Shown: positions 32,132-41,355 of the stretch, one piece after another
Layout of the letters: every line of letters begins with the position of its first letter
Numbering within the stretch: position 1 is the first letter of the stretch
From: Candidatus Fermentibacterota bacterium
GTDB taxonomy: Bacteria; Fermentibacterota; Fermentibacteria; Fermentibacterales; Fermentibacteraceae
DNA length: 64,000 bases
Assembly: GCA_002748705.1 (NCBI GenBank)
Contig: PDSZ01000001.1
Location: 1 to 64,000, forward strand
Reading direction: 5' to 3'
Program-made: the position numbers and the translations under genes
Notes under the pieces: generated by a model
The model's input: the letters and a program-made list of their open reading frames with translations, nothing else
What the model was told of the DNA's origin: nothing
Database searches by the model: none

Positions 32132-32868
32132 ACCTTAAACGGTTCCTGCCTTTTCTTCCTGTGCTTTTTCTGGCATGCGGTCAGGAGGAAATAACTGTCC
32201 CTGCCGCTGAAGCGGTGCAGGAAAGCGATACCCTTTTCGTTAATGTTCCTGAAGGAACTTTTATCAATTCTGTAGGAGATACAGTAACTGTAGAGGCTTT
32301 TTCCATGATGAGAAGCGAGGTTTCAAACAGGCTGTACAGACACCTGGCCGATAACCTTAACCTTGCCCATCCTCCAGATCCGGGGTTTCCTGGAATGGAA
32401 GACTATTTCTACAATTACCCTGATTATCCTGTTGTGAATGTGAGCCCCTTTCGGGCCAGAAAAGCAGCTTCCAGCATGGGATGCAGTCTTCCTACAACTG
32501 ACCAGTGGGAATACGCAGCTTCTCTGGGGCTTACAGGCGAAATAGCAGGAAATTTCCCCTGGGGAATACTCTCTCCTCCTGATGTTCCAGGTGTGCCTGC
32601 CAACTATATGGCGCTTGATTCATGGAATGACAGGGACGCAGACGGCTATCTCTATACAGCCCCATCCGGTGAATACCCCTTGAGTGAAGGCGGGTTTCAG
32701 GACCTTGCAGGAAATGTATCTGAAATGGCTCTCTGTTATGCTGATTCGACAATAAGGCTTCTCGGCGGCAGCTGGGCACAGCCTGAGGATGCCATGCGGT
32801 TCGGATATTCCAGAATCATTGCAGACGGGGATATCGCCTGGCACGCAGGGTTCAGATTTGTGAAATAG
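32128..32868 (+). CDS. Lipoprotein with formylglycine-generating-enzyme-like (SUMF1/EgtB) domain
   Basis: 246 residues. A lipobox (LFLACG) gives a lipid-anchored Cys near residue 17. The body is a compact FGE-sulfatase domain: NVPEGTF, MRSEVSNRLY, YPVVNVSPFRARKAASSMGCSLPTTDQWEYAA, LAGNVSEM, LLGGSW and AGFRFVK. FGE-like domains here are often non-enzymatic adhesion or sensory modules; the two active-site cysteines of true FGE are not seen. A hairpin follows at 32872-32895. Confidence 0.82.
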   Translation: MNLKRFLPFLPVLFLACGQEEITVPAAEAVQESDTLFVNVPEGTFINSVGDTVTVEAFSMMRSEVSNRLYRHLADNLNLAHPPDPGFPGMEDYFYNYPDYPVVNVSPFRARKAASSMGCSLPTTDQWEYAASLGLTGEIAGNFPWGILSPPDVPGVPANYMALDSWNDRDADGYLYTAPSGEYPLSEGGFQDLAGNVSEMALCYADSTIRLLGGSWAQPEDAMRFGYSRIIADGDIAWHAGFRFVK

Positions 32869-32871
32869 AAA

Positions 32872-32895
32872 AACCGGGAGAGAAGCCTCCCGGTT
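32872..32895 (+). terminator. Hairpin after the FGE-like lipoprotein
   Basis: A 9-bp stem AACCGGGAG/CTCCCGGTT with a 6-base loop, without a long T-run. It separates the plus-strand operon from the minus-strand tRNA-Val. Confidence 0.6.
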
Positions 32896-32899
32896 CTCA

Positions 32900-32976
32900 T
32901 GGTGGGCGAAGAGGGACTTGAACCCCCGGCATCCTGCTTGTAAGGCAGGCACTCTAGCCAGCTGAGTTATTCGCCC
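32900..32976 (-). tRNA. tRNA-Val (anticodon TAC)
   Basis: 77 bases including an encoded CCA. The 7-bp acceptor (GGGCGAA/TTCGCCC), D-arm (AACTCAGCTGGCTAGAG), anticodon stem CCTGC/GCAGG with loop CTTACAA, and T-arm GGGGGTTCAAGTCCCTC all fold. Anticodon UAC reads GUA and other valine codons. Confidence 0.95.
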
Positions 32977-33055
32977 CCGGCGGCCTGATAAATACTGAAT
33001 CAAATTCCATTCGTCAATACTGGTTGAGTTCTCCGGTTCTTTTCATAATTAGCCG

Positions 33056-34852
33056 ATGAACCCTGAGAACAGAGAGACCGACAGCAAACTGCATATCGGC
33101 GACACCTGCCCTGTGGTGATTATTCCAGGTGAGCGCCGGCGGAGAATTTACGCTGATCTCATTGATTCTGAAGAAGATGTTTCCATAACAGTAGATGTCT
33201 CTGACAATCTTGCGCTTCTGGGTGTAAGTGCTGTGGACTGGGCAGGGCTTGCTTCGGTGGTTGTAGGTGAACTGCACCATGAAGGCTGGAACCTTGATCT
33301 TCTTGAAGGCTTCACTGTTGAACGCAACGGTGTAAGAAGAGGAATCATCATCACAGGTATCATTCTTCAGAATGAGCAGACTGTGAGAGGGCAGAAGTTC
33401 CGCAAAGACGCTGAAAAACTCAGCACTCTTCTGAAGAGGCTTGCAGTAGGCAGGGCTGGAATAATTTCTCTGCTGAACAGGTCGTCAGACAGGGTTGAAT
33501 GCTATCAGGGTATTCTTGAAGAGCTTGACCGTATCTATTACGGAAATATCCCTGAGGGGATACTTGGCCCTTCAGGACAGCTGGTGCTTTTCATCAGCTC
33601 CCGCTCAGATCAGTATCTTCTCGCAAGAAAGAAAGATGATCTTGCCTGGATAGTAAAGACCAATCACGACCTTGTGGAGAAGGTGCGTAAGAAGGGTGGA
33701 GTGCCCTACTACAGAATCAGAAACATTCGTGCCACCAGTGAGCATCTTACAGGTATCAACATAGTCGGCTACGAGCGGGACATTTCCTTTCAGAAGCTCA
33801 TCACGACCCTTTCAGTGGCGTGGCCAGGGGCTACAGTAAGGCATCAGAGGCGTTACACCACTGCAGACGGTATTGTTTCCATTCGTGTTGAGCTCACCGG
33901 CCCCAACGGCATGAGTGCCACCAGGGAAGAGCTTAAAGTGGTACGGAGTTATCTGAAGAAACTGCTTGTTTCCAGAGGAATCGACAGACTTCGCACCATT
34001 CATCACTATGGAGGTACGGAGCACATCGGCAGAGCTCTTCTTCCACTGCTTATCAAAGAATGCAGAACTACCGGCATAAATCAGGCATACATAGCCATGG
34101 AAAGCACCACTACATTTGACGCTGAGCTGAAAATGCTTCTTGTAACCCGAGCTGTTGATGCTGCTGATATTCAGGAGCATGATGGAAAGATACTCACGCT
34201 GGTACGAAGTCTCAGCCAGACGAAAGGCATCGGAGTCAAGTCATTCAAGTCTCCTACAAGAAGGGGTGACATCTGGGTGGACATCTTTGACTTTGTTGTG
34301 GAAAGGGAGCAGTTCTTCCACATGGAGGATGCATACTCTATTGTCAAACAGGCGGTAAGGGAGAGTTTCGGAGAGTTCAGGGATTTTGATCAGGGAATGA
34401 GACTCAACGATGTGAACATGCTTGATACCATAAAGCAGATGCTTCCTGAAATACCGGAAACTGTAACTACCGACTTCTACTACAGTCTTGAAGATTTTCT
34501 TCGGGCTTCTTCTCCTGCAGAGGAGCTGGCACAGCACATCAGTGTTGCATTCAGAACTATGAACGAGCTTCTCAGCTGCAATGTTGGCAGAGCTGTTGTG
34601 AACTGCGAAGATGTCATGGGCCGTAAGCGCTCCATAGCCACACTGTTCTGTGTTGCAAGTCTCAGGGAGTGCAGGCACATGGAGGCTCTTCTTGCCATAG
34701 TGAGGGATTTTACCGTTACAGCAAGCATCATCAGATGGTCAGGTGCCGTTTCAGTTCTTCTGAGGGTTCAGCGGTCTTCACGGGGGCTCCCTCCAGAGGA
34801 GAGCGAGGCTATTTTGGAAACCATCACAAAAAGGCTTAATGAGAATGGCTGA
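33056..34852 (+). CDS. Large hypothetical protein, possibly with ACT-like domains
   Basis: 598 residues, soluble, no signal peptide. The segment LALLGVSAVDWAGLASVVVGELHHEGWNL looks like an ACT-type ligand-binding start, and SIRVELTGPNGMSATREELKVV and SIATLFCVASLRECRHMEALLAIV could be further regulatory strands. I recognise no catalytic motif. NAD-dependent GDH of the large type and GlnD-like proteins share such ACT regions, but the match is loose. No Shine-Dalgarno is evident. It stands alone between two tRNA genes. Confidence 0.55.
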   Translation: MNPENRETDSKLHIGDTCPVVIIPGERRRRIYADLIDSEEDVSITVDVSDNLALLGVSAVDWAGLASVVVGELHHEGWNLDLLEGFTVERNGVRRGIIITGIILQNEQTVRGQKFRKDAEKLSTLLKRLAVGRAGIISLLNRSSDRVECYQGILEELDRIYYGNIPEGILGPSGQLVLFISSRSDQYLLARKKDDLAWIVKTNHDLVEKVRKKGGVPYYRIRNIRATSEHLTGINIVGYERDISFQKLITTLSVAWPGATVRHQRRYTTADGIVSIRVELTGPNGMSATREELKVVRSYLKKLLVSRGIDRLRTIHHYGGTEHIGRALLPLLIKECRTTGINQAYIAMESTTTFDAELKMLLVTRAVDAADIQEHDGKILTLVRSLSQTKGIGVKSFKSPTRRGDIWVDIFDFVVEREQFFHMEDAYSIVKQAVRESFGEFRDFDQGMRLNDVNMLDTIKQMLPEIPETVTTDFYYSLEDFLRASSPAEELAQHISVAFRTMNELLSCNVGRAVVNCEDVMGRKRSIATLFCVASLRECRHMEALLAIVRDFTVTASIIRWSGAVSVLLRVQRSSRGLPPEESEAILETITKRLNENG

Positions 34853-35146
34853 TTCTGGCAGCAGTGAGTTTTTCCTTTAGCGAGAAGACATATCAGCCAT
34901 GCCTGATAACCGGTTCCTTCAGCGGATATCCAGGGCACTGATGCAGGTACCGCTTGCGCAGATTATTCTTTTAGGGGCTTCTTTTCCGGTTCAACTGCTG
35001 CATTCAAGTTCCACTCGTGATGCTTACGGGACTGCAGGCAGCTTCACTTCCGGTATGGATTGACTGTTCTTCTCAGGCCCTGTACTTGAAGGCTGGGACA
35101 GTGTCATGATCAGAAAAATAAGGGAGTTCAGAGAGCCTCAATGAGG
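34853..35146. other. Intergenic stretch with no recognisable gene
   Basis: About 290 bases between the ACT-like gene and the tRNA-Met promoter. I see no coding frame, repeat or terminator in it. Confidence 0.4.
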
Positions 35147-35175
35147 TTGACAAATCACGGCGTTATAAATATGCT
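35147..35175 (+). promoter_or_regulatory. Promoter of tRNA-Met
   Basis: Perfect TTGACA (35147-35152), a 17-base spacer and TATGCT (35170-35175), 16 bases before the mature tRNA 5' end. This is a well-formed sigma-70-type promoter. Confidence 0.75.
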
Positions 35176-35191
35176 TCCGTTCACTGACAGA

Positions 35192-35267
35192 GGCGGTGTA
35201 GCTCAGTTGGCAGAGCAGCGGAATCATAATCCGCGGGTCAGGGGTTCAAGTCCCTTCGCCGCTACCA
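35192..35267 (+). tRNA. tRNA-Met (anticodon CAT, elongator type)
   Basis: 76 bases with encoded CCA. The acceptor GGCGGTG pairs with CGCCGCT (G1-U72 wobble), the anticodon stem is GCGGA/TCCGC with loop ATCATAA, and the T-arm is AGGGG-TTCAAGT-CCCTT. A paired first base argues against initiator tRNA. A lysidine-modified tRNA-Ile2 cannot be excluded; a tilS gene lies nearby. Confidence 0.92.
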
Positions 35268-35270
35268 GAC

Positions 35271-35296
35271 AAGGGCATCGGTTTTTCGGTGCCCTT
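35271..35296 (+). terminator. Terminator of tRNA-Met
   Basis: A 10-bp stem AAGGGCATCG/CGGTGCCCTT (one G-U) with a T-rich loop, followed by TTCTG, 4 bases after the tRNA. Confidence 0.8.
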
Positions 35297-35462
35297 TTCT
35301 GTGTTCGTAGTGCTACCAATGCGGCAGGCAGGCTGCACCGGTACTCGGCCTGAACGAATGCCTTCAGCAATCGGCTTCAGCTTTACAGGGAAGATGTGAT
35401 TTCCAGCTGGTGAGTGGCGGATCAATCGGCAGTTTTTCAATTATCTGCGTAACCGGTGTTTT

Positions 35463-37316
35463 TCAGACTTCTCTTCGCCGTTTTGAGAGAAGAACAAGAT
35501 CCCTCAGGCCCTCTGTTGTTCTGCATTTGGCCCATGATGAGTCAAAGCCTGAGGCTGTGGTTATCTCTGCGATTGCCATAAGTGCTTTCAGGTGGAAGTT
35601 TCTCTCGTCCATTGTTCCAGCCAGTACGAATACTATGTGAACAGGAGCGGTATTTCCGCCGAAGTCGATTCCCGGTTTGCTTCTGGCAAGAGTTACAGAG
35701 AATTTGCCTTCTCCAGGAATGATTATGTGGGGAATGGCAAGCCCCGGCCTCAGTGCTGTAGGGGACTCCTTTTCCCGTTCAATAAGAAGCTGGAAAAGCT
35801 GGTTCTCATCCATGTTCAGCTGTTCAGAAAGATGGCCGGCGACAATTTTCAGAAATGCCTCAAGGTCCATAGGCTCATTAAGATCAATTATCTCAGAGTT
35901 CATAACCAGCCTGTCGAACCGGTCTTCTGTGATTGTATCTCTCTCCATGAGAACATCCTTCAGCTCCCTGGCGATAGATCCGCTGTTCTGCTGAAGCTGT
36001 TTAGGAAAAACTCTTGCTGCAAGCCACAGAAGAGCAGAATCTCTCTCTGTTCTTTTTCTTGAATAGAGAAAGTACCATACAGTTCCGCCGAAGATAACCA
36101 CCGAGCAGGCGGCAAGGGCCTTTGTTCCCAGAAGGATAAGAAGTATAAGCATCAGGAAGATGCCTGATACCTGCATCCATGGATAGAGGGGAGTTCTGAA
36201 GGAGGGTTTGTAGGTGTGTATTCTGCTTTCCCGCATGACTATCACTGCTATGTTCATCAGCATGAAGAGAAATATCTGCATGGCGCTGGCCATCTTCACC
36301 AGACTCTCAAAGTCCAGCAGAAGCATTCCTGCAATGAAACCTCCGGTGAGAAGTACCGATATCCAGGGTGTACCCCTTTTGGCGCCTATTCTTCCCAGGA
36401 ATCCTGGAATAAGCCTGTCACGGCTCATCGCAAGCGGAAACCTTGCCGAGGCAAGTATTCCGGCATTTGCAGTTGAAAGAAAAGCAAAAACTGCTGCAAA
36501 AGTCAGAATTGCGTAGCCGGTATTTCCGGCAAAAGCAGCTGCCGCATCTGAGAGCGGCGTCATTGAACCTGCCAGAGCCTCACCTTCCAGAGTGCCTACA
36601 GAAACAAGAACCGAAGTGAAATAGAGGAATGTGACAACTGAGAGTGCGGCTATCATTCCCATAGGTATGTCTCGCTTGGGATTTGCCGCTTCCTCTGCAA
36701 CGCTTGCTGCTTTTGTAAGACCTCCGAAGGAAACGAATATCAGTGCAGTTGCAGTAAGAAGCCCCTTTGCGCCACCGGTGATGAAGGGAGTCATTCTATC
36801 GGCACTTGTGTGGAGGCTGCCTACCACAGAGAAAACCAGAAGTATTCCCAGAAGACCTGTAACCATTATTATCTGGGCTTTTCCTGCATGTGAAGCCCCT
36901 TTGAGGTTCAGAAGAGTGAAAAACAGGCATGCAGCAAGGCTGAATGCAAGACTGTCAACCTGAGGCAGCAGTGCTTCAACGAAAACCCTTATTCCCACAA
37001 AGGCAAAAGCGGTTTTTATGCTCAGGCTGAACCATGCGGCAAGTCCGGCGATTGTTCCTGCAAGGTGCCCCATGGAGCGGTCTATGAAGTAATAGCCTCC
37101 GCCTGCTTTGGGCATTGCTGTTGTAAGCTCGATTTTACTGAACAGGGCAGGAAGTATCAGTATTCCTGCAAGAAGGTAGGCAAGAATCACAGATGGTCCG
37201 GTGTAGATGTAGGCCAGCCCTGGAAGAACGAAGAGCCCTGAGCTTATCATTGCTCCGGTAGCCACGGCAAACAGGTCGGTGAATCGCAGGTTTTTATGCA
37301 GCATTCCCGGTGTCAT
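35463..37316 (-). CDS. APC-family amino-acid transporter fused to a PTS EIIA-like domain
   Basis: 617 residues. Residues 1-420 form a 12-helix APC permease (TGAMISSGLFVLPGLAY, the substrate-binding first helix; EEAANPKRDIPMG, the family loop). A linker leads to a C-terminal EIIA (fructose/nitrogen type) domain at about 475-610, with the histidine position in PGLAIPHIII. EIIA domains are usually phosphorylated by HPr; here the domain may regulate uptake of an unidentified amino acid. No ptsI or ptsH is visible in the window. The start may be at M1 or M5; neither has a clear Shine-Dalgarno. Confidence 0.85.
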   Translation of the reverse strand: MTPGMLHKNLRFTDLFAVATGAMISSGLFVLPGLAYIYTGPSVILAYLLAGILILPALFSKIELTTAMPKAGGGYYFIDRSMGHLAGTIAGLAAWFSLSIKTAFAFVGIRVFVEALLPQVDSLAFSLAACLFFTLLNLKGASHAGKAQIIMVTGLLGILLVFSVVGSLHTSADRMTPFITGGAKGLLTATALIFVSFGGLTKAASVAEEAANPKRDIPMGMIAALSVVTFLYFTSVLVSVGTLEGEALAGSMTPLSDAAAAFAGNTGYAILTFAAVFAFLSTANAGILASARFPLAMSRDRLIPGFLGRIGAKRGTPWISVLLTGGFIAGMLLLDFESLVKMASAMQIFLFMLMNIAVIVMRESRIHTYKPSFRTPLYPWMQVSGIFLMLILLILLGTKALAACSVVIFGGTVWYFLYSRKRTERDSALLWLAARVFPKQLQQNSGSIARELKDVLMERDTITEDRFDRLVMNSEIIDLNEPMDLEAFLKIVAGHLSEQLNMDENQLFQLLIEREKESPTALRPGLAIPHIIIPGEGKFSVTLARSKPGIDFGGNTAPVHIVFVLAGTMDERNFHLKALMAIAEITTASGFDSSWAKCRTTEGLRDLVLLSKRRREV

Positions 37317-37378
37317 GCTTTCAGCCCCCAGGTATAGTTTTAATCAGGTTATCTTCCACAGGAATTATATTAGAAAGC

Positions 37379-38302
37379 ATGAGCGGTCTGGAAAGAGTAT
37401 TCCTTGAAACAATTTCCCGGGAAAATCTTCTTCCTGCTGGAAAAGATGTATTTGCCGCGGTGTCCGGCGGTGCGGATTCAGTGGCCATGCTGCATCTGCT
37501 GGCCAGGTTTGCTTCCGGAAGAGGGTGGAATCTCAGTGTGCTTCATGTGAACCACGGTCTGAGGAATGAGGCTGACGACGATGAGGCTTTTGTAAGGAAC
37601 CTTGCAGAGCACCTGGGAGTTCCTTGTAAGGCATTTTATCCTGATGCCGAAGAGTCCGGTTCCATTGAGAGCAGATGGAGCAGAGTTCGTCAGAACATCT
37701 ACAGTTCTCTTGAAGAAACTGTCGCTGTGGCACACAACTCAGATGACAGGGCAGAAACTGTACTGCTCAGGCTTTTTGAAGGGGCAGGGCTGAGAGGTCT
37801 CGGTGGAATGGACTACACAGGTGTTGACGGCGTGGTAAGGCCAATGCTCGACCTGGGCAGGGAAGAGATAAGAGAGTGGCTTCAGGCATCAGGTCTTCAG
37901 TGGCGTGAAGACCTGTCCAACGGTGACACTGGGATCAGCAGGAACCGTTTAAGGCTTAATGTTATGCCTGTTGTACAGAAGAATTTTCCTGAAGCTGTAA
38001 GAGGAATATGCCGTTCCGGATCAGTTCTGAGCATGTGGCGTGATCTGCAGGACGGCCTGACTGGAATGGTTCAGGGTGATTCTTTTTCTCTCAGCCGATT
38101 CAGAGACCTTCCGGAGGTTCTTGCTTCCCTTGTACTGTGGGAGATGGCAGGAAGGCCGAGAAAGGGATTTGCCGAGTTTGAAAAGACCGCAAAGCAGCTG
38201 AAAAGAATGAGAAAGGGTTCACACCTGCTGCCTGGAGGTCGGCGCATGGAGTGTGACGGAGAGACCATTCGTGTGACCTGCAGAGGTTTCGGGAGGTACT
38301 GA
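37379..38302 (+). CDS. tilS: tRNA(Ile)-lysidine synthetase
   Basis: About 307 residues. The PP-loop VFAAVSGGADSVAML, LHVNHGLR, AVAHNSDDRAETVLLRLFEGAGLRGLGGM and RPML are TilS motifs. It converts C34 of tRNA-Ile2(CAU) to lysidine so that it reads AUA. It is short relative to E. coli TilS and probably lacks one C-terminal domain. ATG 37379 is used; an upstream in-frame start at 37310 would overlap the divergent transporter gene. First gene of the tilS-hpt-ftsH-folE-folP-cdaA operon. Confidence 0.9.
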   Translation: MSGLERVFLETISRENLLPAGKDVFAAVSGGADSVAMLHLLARFASGRGWNLSVLHVNHGLRNEADDDEAFVRNLAEHLGVPCKAFYPDAEESGSIESRWSRVRQNIYSSLEETVAVAHNSDDRAETVLLRLFEGAGLRGLGGMDYTGVDGVVRPMLDLGREEIREWLQASGLQWREDLSNGDTGISRNRLRLNVMPVVQKNFPEAVRGICRSGSVLSMWRDLQDGLTGMVQGDSFSLSRFRDLPEVLASLVLWEMAGRPRKGFAEFEKTAKQLKRMRKGSHLLPGGRRMECDGETIRVTCRGFGRY

Positions 38303-38305
38303 GAA

Positions 38306-38854
38306 ATGAATATACCCTACAAGGTGCTTGTGAGCGCTTCTGAGATACAGGAAAAAATAAAGGAGCTGGGCAGGGATCTCTCTGAAATCTATGATGGCGA
38401 GGAAGTGGTGGTCATTCCTTTGCTGAGAGGCGCATTCATGTTTGCCGCCGACCTGATAAGGGCTATGGATGTTCCTGTGAGAGTTGAGTTTCTGGGAGCT
38501 TCCAGTTACGGAGATGAAACTGAATCCTCAGGGGAGGTAAGGCTTACTCTTGACACCTCCTTTCCCCTTCACAATAAGCATGTTCTTATAGTGGAAGATA
38601 TTGTAGACACAGGGCTTACGCTATCCTATATTCAACAGCTGATTAAATCACGCAAACCTGAATCAATCCGTACGGTGGTGCTTCTGGACAAGCCATTCAG
38701 AAGAACCGGCAAAGCGGATCTGTATAGAACCCTCTTTACCATACCAGACGAATTTGTTGTAGGGTATGGTCTTGACGGTCCCGGCGGTTTCTGGAGAAAC
38801 CTGCCGGATATCGTGGCATTGAGGGAAGGAACGGAGAACAGACAAAGTGAGTAA
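38306..38854 (+). CDS. hpt: Hypoxanthine phosphoribosyltransferase
   Basis: 182 residues, normal length. The PRPP-binding motif VLIVEDIVDTGLTL and the N-terminal VIPLLRGAFMFAADLIRAM are diagnostic. It salvages hypoxanthine and guanine to IMP and GMP. The ATG is 3 bases after tilS, and its last 8 bases overlap ftsH, the conserved tilS-hpt-ftsH arrangement. Confidence 0.94.
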   Translation: MNIPYKVLVSASEIQEKIKELGRDLSEIYDGEEVVVIPLLRGAFMFAADLIRAMDVPVRVEFLGASSYGDETESSGEVRLTLDTSFPLHNKHVLIVEDIVDTGLTLSYIQQLIKSRKPESIRTVVLLDKPFRRTGKADLYRTLFTIPDEFVVGYGLDGPGGFWRNLPDIVALREGTENRQSE

Positions 38855-40841
38855 CAACAAAACTCCTCCACCGAAGAAGAACGGCAGTCAGCCTCCACAG
38901 ATGCCTCCAGGCCTTGGAGGATGCAGTTTCAAAGTAGTTACCATGTGGGTGATGCTGGGGCTTCTGGCATATGTTCTTATCATTATCCTCGGCGAAGGTT
39001 CAGACCGGGCCTCCATAACCTATTCTCAGCTTCTGGACTACGCGGCAGACGGCAGGATTGAAACTGCCCTCATTTCCACAGGCGGTGGTGTGGAAGGCGA
39101 GTTCAGGTCACCTCAGCTTATTCAGGACGGAGAGACAACAGGGGAGTATCTGAAGTACTCAAGTTTCATTCCCTTTGAAAGCACAGGTTCAATAGACATT
39201 CTTCTCGGTAACGGTGTGGATGTTTCCGGAAGGGGCCCCAACGGCCTGATTGCCATTCTTATAAACATAGGCCCTATTCTTCTTCTGGTTGTTCTCTGGA
39301 TATTCATAATGAGAAGAATGTCAGGTGGAGGCCAGGCATTCAGCTTCGGCAGAAGCAAGCACAGACTTATTGCAGGGGACAGGCCTAAGAACACCTTTGA
39401 GGATGTTGCAGGCTGCGATGAGGCCAAGCAGGAACTGGAAGAGGTAATAGAATTTCTGAAGGAGCCGGGAAAGTTCCACAAGCTTGGCGGAAAAATTCCC
39501 AAGGGCGTACTGCTTATAGGACCTCCGGGAACAGGAAAGACCCTTCTGGCAAGAGCTGTTGCAGGTGAGGCCAGGGTACCTTTCTTCTCCATGAGCGGTT
39601 CAGATTTTGTTGAGATGTTTGTAGGTGTAGGCGCCAGCAGGGTGAGAGACCTTTTCATTCAGGCCAAGGCTAAATCGCCAAGCATCATCTTCATCGATGA
39701 GATTGATGCAGTAGGCCGCCAGAGAGGAACCGGTCTCGGCGGAGGCCACGACGAGAGAGAGCAGACACTCAACGCTCTTCTTGTTGAAATGGACGGATTC
39801 GAAGAAAAGCAGAATGTGATTGTAATAGCTGCTACCAACAGACCGGATGTTCTTGACGCTGCCCTCCTTCGCCCTGGAAGGTTTGACAGAAGCATCACAG
39901 TGGGCATGCCTGATGTTCAGGGCAGAGAAGCCATTCTCAAGGTGCATACTGCAAAGATGCCTCTGGCTTCAGGGGTTGAGCTTTCTGTGATAGCCAGAAG
40001 AACCCCCGGTTTCAGCGGAGCTGATCTGGAGTCTCTTGCCAATGAGGCTGCCCTTCACGCAGCAAGACGAAATGTGAAGTCAGTTGAAATGCAGGACTTT
40101 GAGAGTGCTGTTGACAGAATCATCATGGGTATAGAGAGAAGAAGCATGGTAATGACCGACGAAGAGAGAAATCTCACAGCTGTTCATGAAAGCGGTCACG
40201 CCATTGTAAACATCTTCAGCCCCCAGTCTGATCCGTTCCACAAGGTAACCATCGTTCCCAGAGGCAGGGCCCTGGGCGTTACCAGTTTTCTTCCAAAGGC
40301 TGAGAGGCACAATTATTCCAGAGAGTACTGCGAGAGTGTTCTGGGAAGACTTCTCGGCGGAAGAGCCGCAGAGTCAATTTTCCTTGATACCATGAGTACA
40401 GGTGCGGGAAACGATCTCCAGAGAGCCACAGACCTTGCGAGAAAAATGGTTTGCGAGTGGGGTATGAGCCCTGAGATAGGCCCTGTGTCATTCACAGATG
40501 AGCATGGCCCTGTGTTCATCGGGCGTGATATGGGCAGAACCAGAACCTACAGTGAGCATACCGCCAGGGTAATAGATGATGAAATAAGAAGAATAGTCGG
40601 CGAAGCCTACAAAAAAGCTCTCAAGATACTTGAGGACAACTCTGATGTGGTGAACCGTCTCTCTGAGGAGCTTCTTGAAAAGGAAACAGTTTCCAGCGGA
40701 GAAATAGGGGAGATGCTTAGAGAACTCAGACCTGGAATGGAGTTTCCAGGCCTTGATCCCACAGATGAGGAGGTGAAGAAAAGTGATGGACCGGAAGAAG
40801 ATAGAGCAGGGAGTCCGGCTGATACTGGAGGGGATAGGTGA
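38847..40841 (+). CDS. ftsH: ATP-dependent zinc metalloprotease FtsH
   Basis: 664 residues. A Pro/Lys-rich N-terminus, two TM helices (about 30-50 and 133-155) around a periplasmic domain, an AAA domain with Walker A GPPGTGKT (225-232), Walker [12 protein letters not shown], second region of homology, and the metalloprotease HESGH (447-451) are present. It degrades misfolded membrane and short-lived regulatory proteins. It begins at GTG and ends in a charged tail overlapping folE by 56 bases. Confidence 0.96.
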   Translation: MSNNKTPPPKKNGSQPPQMPPGLGGCSFKVVTMWVMLGLLAYVLIIILGEGSDRASITYSQLLDYAADGRIETALISTGGGVEGEFRSPQLIQDGETTGEYLKYSSFIPFESTGSIDILLGNGVDVSGRGPNGLIAILINIGPILLLVVLWIFIMRRMSGGGQAFSFGRSKHRLIAGDRPKNTFEDVAGCDEAKQELEEVIEFLKEPGKFHKLGGKIPKGVLLIGPPGTGKTLLARAVAGEARVPFFSMSGSDFVEMFVGVGASRVRDLFIQAKAKSPSIIFIDEIDAVGRQRGTGLGGGHDEREQTLNALLVEMDGFEEKQNVIVIAATNRPDVLDAALLRPGRFDRSITVGMPDVQGREAILKVHTAKMPLASGVELSVIARRTPGFSGADLESLANEAALHAARRNVKSVEMQDFESAVDRIIMGIERRSMVMTDEERNLTAVHESGHAIVNIFSPQSDPFHKVTIVPRGRALGVTSFLPKAERHNYSREYCESVLGRLLGGRAAESIFLDTMSTGAGNDLQRATDLARKMVCEWGMSPEIGPVSFTDEHGPVFIGRDMGRTRTYSEHTARVIDDEIRRIVGEAYKKALKILEDNSDVVNRLSEELLEKETVSSGEIGEMLRELRPGMEFPGLDPTDEEVKKSDGPEEDRAGSPADTGGDR

Positions 40842-41355
40842 AGACCTTTCCAGGCCGGGAATAGCAAGAACCCCTGAAAGGGTAGCTTCATCAATGGCAG
40901 AACTCTGCAGAGGCCTTGATCCTGATTCCAGAGCTCCTCTTTCTGTAATGTCTGAAGCAGATCAGAACGAGATGATAATAGTAAAGGACATAAGTTTTTC
41001 TTCCCTCTGCGAACACCATCTGCTTCCCTACCTTGGCCGGTGTGATATTGTCTACCTCCCTGCAGACGACAGAATTGCCGGTCTCAGCGCCATTGTGGAG
41101 CTTGTTGAGAACCTTGCGGCAAGGCCTACCATTCAGGAGCGGCTCACAACCGAGATAGCCAACAGGCTCATGGAGGAACTTTCTGCAAAGGGTGTGATGG
41201 TTGTCATGGAGGCTGAGCATATGTGTCTGGCAATGCGCGGTGTGAAGAAAAGGGACAGCAGAATAGTCACAAGTGCCATGCGTGGTTATCTCAAGCGTCC
41301 TGAAACACGCAGTGAAGCCCTTGCTCTCATAGGAAGGAGCATCAGCGGAAGGTGA
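40786..41355 (+). CDS. folE: GTP cyclohydrolase I
   Basis: 189 residues. SLCEHHLLPYLGRCDIVYLP (zinc Cys/His), GLSAIVELVENLAARPTIQERLT and MEAEHMCLAMRGVKK are the FolE core. It makes dihydroneopterin triphosphate, the first folate intermediate. ATG 40786 follows GAGGTGAAG and lies within the 3' end of ftsH in another frame. It overlaps folP by 4 bases. Confidence 0.95.
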   Translation: MDRKKIEQGVRLILEGIGEDLSRPGIARTPERVASSMAELCRGLDPDSRAPLSVMSEADQNEMIIVKDISFSSLCEHHLLPYLGRCDIVYLPADDRIAGLSAIVELVENLAARPTIQERLTTEIANRLMEELSAKGVMVVMEAEHMCLAMRGVKKRDSRIVTSAMRGYLKRPETRSEALALIGRSISGR

